NCBI GenBank assembly: GCA_028280615.1
Contig: JANQLK010000018.1
Location: 1 to 64,000, forward strand
Reading direction: 5' to 3'
Source: Woeseiaceae bacterium
GTDB lineage: Bacteria; Pseudomonadota; Gammaproteobacteria; Steroidobacterales; Woeseiaceae
DNA: 64,000 bases
Part shown: positions 41,908 to 49,343 of the stretch, piece after piece
Position numbering within the stretch: position 1 is the first letter of the stretch
Layout: each line of letters starts with the position of its first letter
The notes under the pieces: generated by a model
Database searches by the model: none
What the model was told of the DNA's origin: nothing
What the model saw: the letters and a program-made list of their open reading frames with translations, nothing else
Program-made: the position numbers and the translations under genes

Positions 41908-42240
41908 GTGATCAAGGGCGCTGCTAGTCAAATTGATTGCAACGATGGATGTAATGACCCGTTTCCTGACACGTATCATTGCGGGCTATACCATACTCCG
42001 ATCAAGCCCTGTGAAACCATCGAGTGCTCTAAGTCCTGTCTACTCACGCTCGGCCTCCTAGAAGTCGGTAAGACTGCACTCACAAACACTGCGATCTACC
42101 TGGGTGGAGCAGCTGCAGAGAAAGCTGGAAAGAAAGGGATTGCCCAAGTCGCCGGAATCGCGACCGGCTCGGTAGGCACGGTAGTTACTGGATTGCTTTC
42201 TGTTCGAAGCGTATTTCGAGACTGCGAGTGCAAGAAATAG
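41908..42240 (+). CDS. Cys-rich small protein, probably a detached RHS tip
   Basis: 110 aa with a GTG start; the frame is open back to about 41860, so the start is uncertain. Nine Cys cluster mainly in the first half (IDCNDGCNDP, HCGLYH, KPCETIECSKSC), followed by a small-residue hydrophobic stretch (AQVAGIATGSVGTVVTGLL) and CECKK at the end. It follows the RHS core remnant in another frame and is immediately followed by a 50-aa membrane protein. The function is not recognised. A toxin tip separated from its core by a frameshift is the simplest reading. Confidence 0.4.
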   Translation: MIKGAASQIDCNDGCNDPFPDTYHCGLYHTPIKPCETIECSKSCLLTLGLLEVGKTALTNTAIYLGGAAAEKAGKKGIAQVAGIATGSVGTVVTGLLSVRSVFRDCECKK

Positions 42241-42393
42241 ATGCGTACGGTCGACAAAACAGCGATGGCGCTCGCACTTGTACTGATCGTTCTGGTGGCG
42301 TTCAAAGTCATCGGACCCTTCGCGCCTTGGTGGGTAGGTTTTCTCGGAGCCCTGATTCTTGTGCCTATTGTTGTGGTTTTGAAGCGAAGGTAG
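42241..42393 (+). CDS. 50-aa two-helix membrane protein
   Basis: ATG at 42241 directly abuts the preceding stop (TAG 42238-42240). The product has two hydrophobic segments (MALALVLIVLVAFKVIG and FLGALILVPIVVVL) joined by a PWW turn, and ends in KRR. Size, position and membrane character fit an immunity partner for the upstream tip, but no family is recognised. No separate ribosome site is seen, so translation would depend on the upstream frame. Confidence 0.4.
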   Translation: MRTVDKTAMALALVLIVLVAFKVIGPFAPWWVGFLGALILVPIVVVLKRR

Positions 42394-42401
42394 AGCAGTA
42401 T

Positions 42402-42773
42402 TTGAGTGGCGCCGAGGCACACGCGAAACACTCAGACTGGACAGGCGTTTTTGCAGCGGCGAGACAGCCATCGAGAGGCGCCGTTGAAGTAGCTGCCACA
42501 CGACGGCCTGGGCAACCTGGACTTGGCGAGGACTCGGCGGATGGGGACGGGACCGATACGCACGACGATCAAGACGAGTGTCTTCGAGTCTGTCGAATCT
42601 TCAGAATCGCCGATCCTGGCATCTACAAGGTATTCACCAATCAATGCACAAGTCATGTACGTAGCTGCCTACAGATCTGCGGCGTACACGATTCTCGGTA
42701 CGGCGGCCCAGATCCGAAAAAGCTATTCGACGAACTGGAGACTGTAACTCAACCTCGCGGAAAGGACGAATGA
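42402..42773 (+). CDS. possible third RHS-type tip fragment
   Basis: 123 codons from an in-frame TTG at 42402; the frame is open from 42228, but that part overlaps two other genes and looks spurious. The segment GLGEDSADGDGTDTHDDQD recalls the EDLADEDVDGDG stretch of the RHS core. The later YKVFTNQCTSHVRSCLQICG resembles the Cys motif of papain-like or NlpC/P60-like tips (NxCxxxVxxxLxxxG). The matching His motif is not visible, so it may be a fragment. Its TGA overlaps the start of a membrane-protein gene. Confidence 0.35.
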   Translation: MSGAEAHAKHSDWTGVFAAARQPSRGAVEVAATRRPGQPGLGEDSADGDGTDTHDDQDECLRVCRIFRIADPGIYKVFTNQCTSHVRSCLQICGVHDSRYGGPDPKKLFDELETVTQPRGKDE

Positions 42774-43165
42774 TGAGGTCAATCTTGGTATTCGGTTCCG
42801 CAGGGTTGGTAGGCCCATTGCTGGAGCTCACATTCGGCACCGAGAGTTCGGCACTTCACAGAGTGGCCGCGACCCTTTGGCCGATGTGGGGTCTTGCTGC
42901 CTGGGAGGCCACCATTTCGCCAGTGCTTGCGGCCACGATTGCAGTCGCCGCAAATGTACTCTTGTTCGGTATCGGTGGAGCGATTGCGGGGATTCATGAC
43001 GCCCCCGTTTGGAAGGGTGTATTCGGGGTTTCTAGTATTGCCGGTCTTTGGTTCCTCAACAGTCTTTTGGACGGCTCGTTTACTGAGTTTCTTATAGTCG
43101 CGGCGGTATGGATCGCAGCGTTGGTTCTCACAATAGTGCCAAGCTTTGATCAGGGCACCGATTAG
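42770..43165 (+). CDS. multi-pass membrane protein, candidate immunity partner
   Basis: 131 aa with about four membrane segments (VFGSAGLVGPLLEL, ISPVLAATIAVAANVLLFGIG, FGVSSIAGLWFLN, FLIVAAVWIAALVLTIV). The ATG at 42770 overlaps the stop of the preceding tip-like ORF; a second ATG follows at 42773. No family is recognised. Base composition is lower in GC than chromosomal genes. The pairing of a tip-like ORF with a membrane protein repeats the pattern of 41908-42393. Confidence 0.45.
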   Translation: MMRSILVFGSAGLVGPLLELTFGTESSALHRVAATLWPMWGLAAWEATISPVLAATIAVAANVLLFGIGGAIAGIHDAPVWKGVFGVSSIAGLWFLNSLLDGSFTEFLIVAAVWIAALVLTIVPSFDQGTD

Positions 43166-43244
43166 GTGTGTCTGCACGGCACCCATTGAACCGCCCCGGC
43201 AATACCGGAGTCTCTCTCGTGGGAAGAGCGTGCTCATAGAAGGA

Positions 43245-43273
43245 GGTTGCCGAGGGTAACACCGTCACTTATC
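43245..43273 (+). repeat. intergenic hairpin repeat, copy 1
   Basis: Shares GTAACACCGTCACTTA with copy 2 (44150-44178, one difference) and GTAACACCGTCAC with copy 3 (46107-46135). About 22 of 29 bases match copy 2. Its own stem is imperfect. It lies just upstream of an RHS fragment. Confidence 0.5.
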
Positions 43274-43290
43274 TGAATCGCGCCTTTCAA

Positions 43291-43556
43291 GCCTGATCGC
43301 TCAAGACTTCAGCTACGACGGCAACGGCAACCGCGAGACGCTGACCGAGCAGACGGTGCAATACGACTACGTCGTCGGCCCGCCGCGGCCCACGCTCGTG
43401 CTGGCGCCGGTCGGGTCGGCGGATACGACGATCACCGACTCGGTCAGCGGTACCGCGGAAACGTTCGACTGGACCGTAGCGATGCCGGCCACGTCCGGCG
43501 AGTACGAGTTCCGGCTGTTCGAGGGGGTTACCACGGCTCTGCTGGCGGGAGAGTGA
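43291..43556 (+). pseudogene. RHS internal fragment duplicated from the main gene
   Basis: 43291-43522 matches 39372-39603 of the RHS gene with about 15 differences in 232 bases by eye. It encodes DFSYDGNGNRETLTEQTVQYDY and the first part of the Ig-like insert. It has no start, then diverges (EGVTTALLAGE) and stops at 43554. Homology ends abruptly at both sides, so it is a remnant of a second RHS gene or a partial duplication. Confidence 0.8.
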
Positions 43557-43573
43557 CAACTTCACGATGGTTT

Positions 43574-43652
43574 TTGCCGTTAGCGGGACGAGGCTATCCG
43601 GACACGAGCGGCGGCCGGCCTCGGGGAAGCGCGCATTCTAGCGGCAAACGGA
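43574..43652 (+). repeat. 79-bp island-edge element, copy B
   Basis: Same orientation as copy A at 35434-35512. The single difference lies in the left inverted-repeat arm (CCGTTAGC instead of CCGTTTGC). It lies 18 bp after the stop of the RHS fragment. Confidence 0.7.
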
Positions 43653-43725
43653 CGTGGGTCGAACCTCCGGTCTGGCTCGCCAAGCCCGCGACGGCGTCGT
43701 CAGCGGCGGTGGACGCAGCATCTTG

Positions 43726-44106
43726 TCAATAGTTCACCCGCAACGCACCGCGGTAGACGTTCGGATCTGCACCCCAGGCAACGCATCCACCGGTATCGTT
43801 GTATGCGATTGTCACTTCGCTATCAGATGCTTTCGCCGTAAGTAAAACAGACAAAAGCTGTTGGCGGCGGTTTTCCGGTATCGCGCCGTCGATTGCGAAT
43901 TCTGTTGTGTTCGAACACGCGGCGACTTGACTCCCGGATTCACTCAGTCTTACGACGATCGTGTCCGTGGTCGTGTAGAGCGACACCATATCTACTCTGC
44001 CAGTTACGTTTATCCAGACGGCGTGAGCCGGATTGAACAAAGCATCGGACACTAGATACAAGAATACGACGAGTGTGATCTTGAGAGTTCGGTTAACTTC
44101 GGTCAT
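43726..44106 (-). CDS. small secreted protein of unknown function
   Basis: 126 aa from ATG 44106 with SD AAGGAC. Signal peptide of about 29 residues (ITLVVFLYLVSDALFNPAHA). The mature part has two Cys (VAACSNTTEF and TGGCVAWG), likely a disulfide, and a regular beta pattern (VDMVSLYTTTDTIVVRLSE). It may belong to a small periplasmic DUF family; I cannot name it with confidence. It is oriented against the island genes and is AT-richer than the chromosome. Confidence 0.6.
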   Translation of the reverse strand: MTEVNRTLKITLVVFLYLVSDALFNPAHAVWINVTGRVDMVSLYTTTDTIVVRLSESGSQVAACSNTTEFAIDGAIPENRRQQLLSVLLTAKASDSEVTIAYNDTGGCVAWGADPNVYRGALRVNY

Positions 44107-44149
44107 GTGTGTGAGTCCTTGTCGTGTGTTGAGCAGAGAGCCGCGGACA

Positions 44150-44178
44150 GGGTGCCGGTAGTAGCACCGTCACTTAAT
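44150..44178 (+). repeat. intergenic hairpin repeat, copy 2
   Basis: GGTGCCGGTA and CACCGTCACT flank GTAG. The stem pairs G-C, T-A, G-C, C-G, G-C and G-C with isolated mismatches. 23 of 29 bases match copy 3. Where copy 3 has a T-G wobble, this copy has a C-G pair. Confidence 0.5.
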
Positions 44179-44351
44179 GCGTCACGCGTTTCAGGCATTA
44201 TATTGTCTTCGCCAGCGTCGCCTTCTCAAAAAGATACGAAGCCAAGCCCCGGGGTCACTTTGCGGAAATCCCGCACTAGGGGCAATTCGATAAGTTTCAG
44301 TGTAACCACCGGCACCCGGTCGTGATCTCTTCCGACCACTTCTTCACACAT

Positions 44352-44380
44352 TCGGAATTCGAAGCCAGCAGAATATAATC
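44352..44380 (+). promoter_or_regulatory. candidate sigma70 promoter
   Basis: TTCGGA (44352-44357), a 17-nt spacer and a perfect TATAAT (44375-44380), 32 nt upstream of the start of the 67-aa ORF at 44413. Confidence 0.45.
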
Positions 44381-44412
44381 CAACGTCTGGATCAACTACG
44401 CAGGAGCTCTTA

Positions 44413-44616
44413 ATGCTGTACCACTACGTCGTGGTTCAAGTGGGCTCTCGAGAACAAGCTGAATCGGTTAGCAATGTTCTTTCGGAAGCCCTGACCAAAG
44501 CGAAGGCCAAAGGCGAAACCTGTTTCGATACAAAGATGTATGTCGTGAGTTCGGAGCACCTGCTGAAGTCAACGTACGAACTAATCGAGGACCTGATTCG
44601 AGACCGGTCGGAATAG
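44413..44616 (+). CDS. 67-aa hypothetical protein
   Basis: ATG at 44413 with SD AGGAGCT and a consensus -10 box upstream, so expression is plausible. The product is a small soluble alpha/beta-looking protein (MLYHYVVVQVGSREQAESV, then SEALTKAKAKGETCFDTKMYVVSSE). No family is recognised. It may be the last cargo gene of the island. Confidence 0.5.
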   Translation: MLYHYVVVQVGSREQAESVSNVLSEALTKAKAKGETCFDTKMYVVSSEHLLKSTYELIEDLIRDRSE

Positions 44617-44691
44617 TCAAACAGGCATCCTACGGTAGACGGCGCCGGTGGCCGTCAGTAGCGGACAGGCACATTCCACCTGACTAACTGC

Positions 44692-45153
44692 TCAAAGTAG
44701 TGCCATCGGTAGCACGTCCGATTTCTTCGCCTGCTTCAGCACAATCAGGGAGCGATACGCGGCAATTCGCTTGTCGTTGGCCAGCTCGCGGCGGCCGAAC
44801 TCGCCAAACGCCTCCATATCGCGGGCGACGACACGTAGCAGATAGTCCACATCGCCGGCGAGTTCGGAGCACTCTAAAACCTCCGGGCACCGAGCGATAC
44901 GGCGTTCGAACGCCGCCATCTGCGCGCCCGAGGGATTGGCAAGAGAGACTTCGACATAGGCGGTGACTCCGAATCCGGCAAGTCGGGGTTCGACGCGTGC
45001 AGCGTGGCCGTTGATCACCCCACTCGACTCAAGGCGACGCAAGCGGCGAAGGCAGGTCGGTGCTGAGATGCCGAGTTCCTCGGCCAGGTTTCGCAATGGG
45101 CGGCGATTGTTCGCCTGCAGGAGCGTAAGCAACTGACGATCCGTATTGTCCAT
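44692..45153 (-). CDS. Lrp/AsnC-family transcriptional regulator
   Basis: 153 aa from ATG 45153; a longer frame upstream lacks homology. The N-terminal helix-turn-helix (MDNTDRQLLTLLQ, LAEELGISAPTCLRRLRRLE) is followed by the RAM ligand domain (VTAYVEVSL, GDVDYLLRVVARD). Such proteins form octamers and sense amino acids. It diverges from a CPBP protease gene across about 100 bp, which holds the imperfect palindrome GAAAGTATTAGG/GACTATTAGTTTC, a possible autoregulatory site. Confidence 0.88.
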   Translation of the reverse strand: MDNTDRQLLTLLQANNRRPLRNLAEELGISAPTCLRRLRRLESSGVINGHAARVEPRLAGFGVTAYVEVSLANPSGAQMAAFERRIARCPEVLECSELAGDVDYLLRVVARDMEAFGEFGRRELANDKRIAAYRSLIVLKQAKKSDVLPMALL

Positions 45154-45256
45154 AGGCGTGTGAAACAAATGGAAAGTATTAGGGACTATTAGTTTCACCT
45201 GTTTCGGCGCGAGTCGCTAGTATCGAACGTCTTCGTCCGACGGATTCGAAGACTTG
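45154..45256. promoter_or_regulatory. divergent promoter region, Lrp-type regulator / CPBP protease
   Basis: The AT-rich segment around 45170-45198 contains GAAA...TTTC half-sites around a TATTAG/CTATTAG core, a candidate Lrp operator. The hexamer TAGTAT about 35 nt before the CPBP start could be its -10 box. Confidence 0.3.
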
Positions 45257-46108
45257 ATGAACCTCGCTCGCCGCTACCCTGTGACGATCTATGTCATCTC
45301 GGCCTTTCTGATTACCTATGTGCTCGGTCTCGCAGCCTACCTGGGTCTGAGCAGCCTGCAGGCGGCTCTCGGAACCGAGATCGACGGCCTGAACGACAGC
45401 GTCATGCGATTCGGCCCCAGCCTTGCCGCGGTCTTCGTGCTGTCACTGGTTGCCGGCAGGTCCGGGGTCACTGAACTCCTGTCGCGACTGGTCCGCCGTC
45501 CGGGGCCCGTCTGGCTGCTGCTCGCAGCGGTTTTCCTTCCGCCCTTCATCGTTGTGTTGTCATTCGTGTTTCGGGGCTATGGCGGTGCTGCTCCGGACGG
45601 CGGCTATGCAGCGCTGTTGACGTCCTTCGCCGTAAATCTCGCAGCCATCGCGCTTGTCGGCGCCGGGATTGGCGAGGAACTGGGCTGGCGCGGCTACATG
45701 CTGCCGCGCCTCGCTGAGCGACACGGCGTCATGCTCGCGACCTTCTGGGTCGCGCTCGCGTGGCTCTTGTGGCACGGCCCTGCGTTCCTGCTCGCGGACA
45801 AAGGGGAAGCCGACCCGTTCCTGCCCTTCGCCGCTATCATGCTGCCATTGTCGATGCTCCTGACCTGGGCCTACTACCGGTCGGGGGAGGGGTTGCTAGC
45901 GCCCGTGTTGATGCATGCATCCCTGAATGCGTCCTTCTACACGCTGGTCGACGCGTATCCCGCCCTTGAAGCCGAGGCGGACTTTCAGCCCGGATTCGAC
46001 TGGACGTTGGCAGGCCTGTGGTGGCTGGCTGCCATTGGCCTGATATTCGCCGTCGGTCCGCGCCTGGGGGCGCGGTTTAGCTCCGGTCGGCAAGACTCGG
46101 GACAATAG
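45257..46108 (+). CDS. CPBP-family intramembrane protease
   Basis: 283 aa from ATG 45257; a TTG immediately before it is also in frame. About eight membrane helices. The family motifs are present: GEELGWRGYMLPRL (EExxxR), WHGPAF and a late HASLNASFY (HxxxN). Bacterial relatives include ABI-type and bacteriocin self-immunity proteins, while others have unknown targets. It diverges from an Lrp-type regulator that may control it. Hairpin repeat copy 3 overlaps its stop codon. Confidence 0.88.
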   Translation: MNLARRYPVTIYVISAFLITYVLGLAAYLGLSSLQAALGTEIDGLNDSVMRFGPSLAAVFVLSLVAGRSGVTELLSRLVRRPGPVWLLLAAVFLPPFIVVLSFVFRGYGGAAPDGGYAALLTSFAVNLAAIALVGAGIGEELGWRGYMLPRLAERHGVMLATFWVALAWLLWHGPAFLLADKGEADPFLPFAAIMLPLSMLLTWAYYRSGEGLLAPVLMHASLNASFYTLVDAYPALEAEADFQPGFDWTLAGLWWLAAIGLIFAVGPRLGARFSSGRQDSGQ

Positions 46109-46135
46109 GTGCTGGTGGTAACACCGTCACCCAAT
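46107..46135 (+). repeat. intergenic hairpin repeat, copy 3 (possible terminator)
   Basis: GGTGCTGGTG-GTAA-CACCGTCACC folds into a near-perfect 10-bp stem (one C-T mismatch, one T-G wobble) capped by a GNRA-type GTAA loop. It overlaps the last base pairs of the CPBP stop. There is no T-tract. Confidence 0.5.
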
Positions 46136-46198
46136 CCAATCGTTCTTTGCATTCGACCAGCCGATGTCGCATCGTTGCCCGACGCCCGCAGCCACCGG

Positions 46199-49100
46199 AT
46201 GCCGCCCATGTTCGTGTTCTCGCTCAAGCGCTTCGCTCGTCTGGCCATCGCACTCGTTTTCGTGCCGTTTTCGACGCCGGTTCCTGCCCAAACGGACGGT
46301 GGAATCGATGAGCGCTACTACCGGTCCCTGAGCTATCGCCTGATCGGGCCGTTTCGCGCCGGCCGCACGGTCGGCGCGGTCGGGGTACCGTCGCAGCCGA
46401 ACGTGTTCTACATCGGCGTGAACAACGGCGGTGTCTGGAAAACCGACGACTACGGCCGGACGTGGCGGCCGATCTTCGACTCGGCGCCGACCGGGTCGGT
46501 CGGCGACATCGCGGTATCGCCGTCGAATCCCGACATTCTCTACGTCGGCACCGGGGAGGGCCTGCACCGGCCCGATCTCAGCACGGGCGACGGCGTCTTC
46601 CGATCCGACGACGGTGGCAGCAGCTGGAAGCACGTGGGCTTAAGCGACGTGCAGCAGGTCGGCCGTATCCTGGTCCATCCCGACGATCCGGACATCGTGC
46701 TCGTCGCCGGCATGGGGCATCCCTACGGCCCCAACGAGGAACGCGGCGTTTACTTGAGCGACGACGGCGGCGAAAGCTGGACCCGGGTCCTGTACGTCAA
46801 TCACAACACGGGCGCGAACCGCGTCGAGTTCGACCCGAACGATCCCGACATCGTCTACGCAAGCCTCTGGGAGCACCGCGAAGGGCCATGGGAGAACGCC
46901 CGCTTCTCGGGGCCGAACAGCGGTTTCTACAAGTCCACGGACGGCGGCCGAACCTGGCGGAAGCTCGGCAACGGCCTTCCGGGGCCCGAGCAGGGCCTCG
47001 GCAAGACCGGCATGGGCGTCGCACCGGGTAATTCCGATCGCGTGTACGCGGTCGTCGATGCGACCGAGGGCGGCGGCATCTACCGCTCCGACGATGCCGG
47101 CGAGAGCTGGACGCTCATGAGCACCGACCGCCGCCTGTGGCGCCAGGGCGGCGGCTTCGGCGAGATACGCGTGCATCCGCACGACGAGGACCTCGTCTAC
47201 GTCGCCAACGTCGCGGCTTACGTGTCCGAAGACGGCGGCCGGACCTGGACGTCGAACAAGGGCGCGCCGGGCGGCGACGACTACCAGCGCATCTGGATCA
47301 ACCCGGACAACCCCGATATCCGCATCTACTCGGCCGACCAGGGAGCCGTTGTCACGGTCAACGGCGGCCGCAGCTGGAGCAGCTGGTACAACCAGCCGAC
47401 GGCACAGCTTTATCACGTGTCGACCGACAATCAGTTTCCGTACTGGGTGTATGGCGGTCAGCAGGAGAGCGGGGCGATCGGCGTCGCGAGCCGGAGCGAC
47501 GGCGGCCAGATCTCGTTTCGCGACTGGCACGGCGTCGGCGCGGACGAGTACGCCTACGTCGTTGCCGATCCGCTGAACCCCGACCTCGTCTACGGCGGCC
47601 GCGTCGTTCGCTTCAACAAGAAAACCCGGCAGACCGAGCAGATCGCGCCCGAGGCGCTGCGCTCGGGCGACTATCGCGTCAAACGCTCGATGCCGCTCAC
47701 GTTCCACCCGGCCGACCCGAAGACCCTGCTGTACGCCACCAACGTCCTGTGGCGGACCCGCAACGGCGGGCAGAGCTGGGACATCATCAGCCCGGACCTG
47801 TCGCGCGAGCGGCCCGAGCTGCCCGAGAGCATCGGCGACTTCGAGACCGACGAGATGCGGACGATGGAGCGGCTCGGCGTGATCTACGCGCTGGGGCCGT
47901 CGCCGCTCGACAGGCAGCTGATCTGGGCCGGCACGGACGACGGGCTCATCCACGTTACCCGAAACGGCGGCCGCAGCTGGAGTGACGTCACGCCGCCGAG
48001 TCTCCGCGCCTGGGACAAGGTGTCGAACCTCGATGCCGGGCACTTCGACGACGACACGGCCTATGCCGCGATAAACGCGATCCGGCTCGACGACATGCGG
48101 CCGCACATCCTGCGCACGCACGACGGCGGCGAAACCTGGAGCGAAATCGTGAACGGGCTGCCGGCGTCCGGCCCGATCAACGTCGTCCGCGAGGACCCGA
48201 TGCAGCCGGGCCTCCTGTTCGCGGGCAGCGAGCGCGCCGTCTACTTCTCGGTCGACGACGGCGAGCACTGGAACGAACTGCGCATGAACATGCCGGCCAC
48301 GAGCATCCGCGATCTCGTCGTGCACGAGGACGACCTCGTGATCGGCACGCACGGCCGTTCGATCTGGATCATGGACAACCTGTCGCCGCTCCGGGAGCTC
48401 GCGCGCGTTCAAGGTGCAACGACGCCTCACCTGTTCTCGCCGGCGCTTGCGACCCGCGTGCGCTGGAACATGTTCTCCGACACGCCGCTGCCGCCCGAGG
48501 AGCCGACCGGCGACAATCCACCGGACGGCGCGACGCTGGATTATTACCTGCCCGCCGAAGCTCGTGATGTACGCATCGATATCCTGGACGAATCCGGCGA
48601 CCTCGTTCGATCGTATTCGAGCGGCGATGAGCCGGAATCACTCGACCCGGTCACGCTGCCGCATCCGACCTACTGGATTCGGCCACCGCGCCTGCCGGGC
48701 ACGGCGCCCGGTCATCACCGCATCGTATGGGATCTGCGCTACGCGCCGCCGCCGGGCATCCGGCGCAGCTATGACATCGCCGCGACCTATCGCAACACGC
48801 CGAGCGACCCGGTCGGGCCGTTCGTGCATCCGGGCCGCTACACCGTGCGCCTGAGCGTTGATGGACGCGAGCAGGAGCGGCCGATCGACGTACGGCTCGA
48901 TCCGCGCGTCGAGATATCCGACCGCGACCTCGAGCTCAACACGCGCTACTCGATGCGGGTCTACAGGGCCAACGCCGAGGCGCAGGCGCTGCGCGAGCGC
49001 ATCGATCGCGCGCTTGTCCCGGCGAGCGGCAGCCGGCGCGATCGCCTGGCGGCGCTACGCGGCGCCGGCGACGCGGAGAACCCGAACGTCAGCTACGGCA

Positions 49101-49282
49101 GCATCACCAACGTTCCGGTGGCCGAGGAAACCGTCGTCAGCCTGCAGGAGAAGTTCATCTACCTGCTCAAGGTGTTCCAGGGCGCCGATGCGCGACCCAC
49201 CGACCAGGCGATGGCCGGCGCCGACGCGCTGGTCGCGCGACTTGACGCGCTCGAGGAGCGATTCGACGCTATCGTGGAGTAG
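46199..49282 (+). CDS. large secreted BNR/sortilin-like beta-propeller protein
   Basis: 1027 aa from ATG 46199, chosen because a signal peptide follows (FSLKRFARLAIALVFVPFSTPVPAQ). At least ten Asp-box/BNR motifs are visible: SDDGGSSW, SDDGGESW, STDGGRTW, SDDAGESW, SEDGGRTW, TVNGGRSW, TRNGGQSW, TRNGGRSW, THDGGETW and SVDDGEHW. They form one or two propellers (about 40-720). A C-terminal Ig-like/helical part runs from about 760. This is the WD40/YVTN/BNR-like family common in environmental bacteria, often annotated as glycosyl hydrolase without proof of activity. A strong hairpin follows its stop. Confidence 0.82.
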   Translation: MPPMFVFSLKRFARLAIALVFVPFSTPVPAQTDGGIDERYYRSLSYRLIGPFRAGRTVGAVGVPSQPNVFYIGVNNGGVWKTDDYGRTWRPIFDSAPTGSVGDIAVSPSNPDILYVGTGEGLHRPDLSTGDGVFRSDDGGSSWKHVGLSDVQQVGRILVHPDDPDIVLVAGMGHPYGPNEERGVYLSDDGGESWTRVLYVNHNTGANRVEFDPNDPDIVYASLWEHREGPWENARFSGPNSGFYKSTDGGRTWRKLGNGLPGPEQGLGKTGMGVAPGNSDRVYAVVDATEGGGIYRSDDAGESWTLMSTDRRLWRQGGGFGEIRVHPHDEDLVYVANVAAYVSEDGGRTWTSNKGAPGGDDYQRIWINPDNPDIRIYSADQGAVVTVNGGRSWSSWYNQPTAQLYHVSTDNQFPYWVYGGQQESGAIGVASRSDGGQISFRDWHGVGADEYAYVVADPLNPDLVYGGRVVRFNKKTRQTEQIAPEALRSGDYRVKRSMPLTFHPADPKTLLYATNVLWRTRNGGQSWDIISPDLSRERPELPESIGDFETDEMRTMERLGVIYALGPSPLDRQLIWAGTDDGLIHVTRNGGRSWSDVTPPSLRAWDKVSNLDAGHFDDDTAYAAINAIRLDDMRPHILRTHDGGETWSEIVNGLPASGPINVVREDPMQPGLLFAGSERAVYFSVDDGEHWNELRMNMPATSIRDLVVHEDDLVIGTHGRSIWIMDNLSPLRELARVQGATTPHLFSPALATRVRWNMFSDTPLPPEEPTGDNPPDGATLDYYLPAEARDVRIDILDESGDLVRSYSSGDEPESLDPVTLPHPTYWIRPPRLPGTAPGHHRIVWDLRYAPPPGIRRSYDIAATYRNTPSDPVGPFVHPGRYTVRLSVDGREQERPIDVRLDPRVEISDRDLELNTRYSMRVYRANAEAQALRERIDRALVPASGSRRDRLAALRGAGDAENPNVSYGSITNVPVAEETVVSLQEKFIYLLKVFQGADARPTDQAMAGADALVARLDALEERFDAIVE

Positions 49283-49286
49283 GCAT

Positions 49287-49331
49287 TGTGGACAGGCACG
49301 TCGGTAGAGGGTCCGACCGTGCCTGTCCACA
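49287..49331. terminator. bidirectional hairpin terminator
   Basis: A perfect 14-bp stem (TGTGGACAGGCACG 49287-49300 with CGTGCCTGTCCACA 49318-49331) is extended by TCGG/CCGA past one bulged C, with an 8-nt loop. It lies between the convergent BNR and YHS genes. There is no T-run on either side, so termination may be factor-assisted, or the hairpin may protect 3' ends. Confidence 0.6.
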
Positions 49332-49343
49332 TCTCACATCACC

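Larger units (their letters stand above)
44107..44412. other. 306-bp gap between divergent small genes
   Basis: Contains hairpin repeat copy 2 and a sigma70-like promoter near the right end. An open frame at 44107-44325 begins in the 5' region of the leftward gene, has no ribosome site and is not supported. Confidence 0.45.

Noticed and set aside
42228..42401. N-terminal extension of the tip-like ORF
   Set aside because: It overlaps the end of the Cys-rich ORF and the whole 50-aa membrane protein in another frame; composition fits those genes, not this frame.
35434..43652. Complete transposon or insertion sequence around the RHS island
   Set aside because: No transposase, resolvase or phage integrase gene is present between or beside the 79-bp copies.
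44107..44325. 72-codon frame in the island gap
   Set aside because: It begins in the promoter region of the opposite gene, has no ribosome site, and overlaps the hairpin repeat.
43245..46135. Integron attC interpretation of the three hairpin repeats
   Set aside because: No GTTRRRY/RYYYAAC core pairs, no paired R and L boxes, and no integrase gene in the window.
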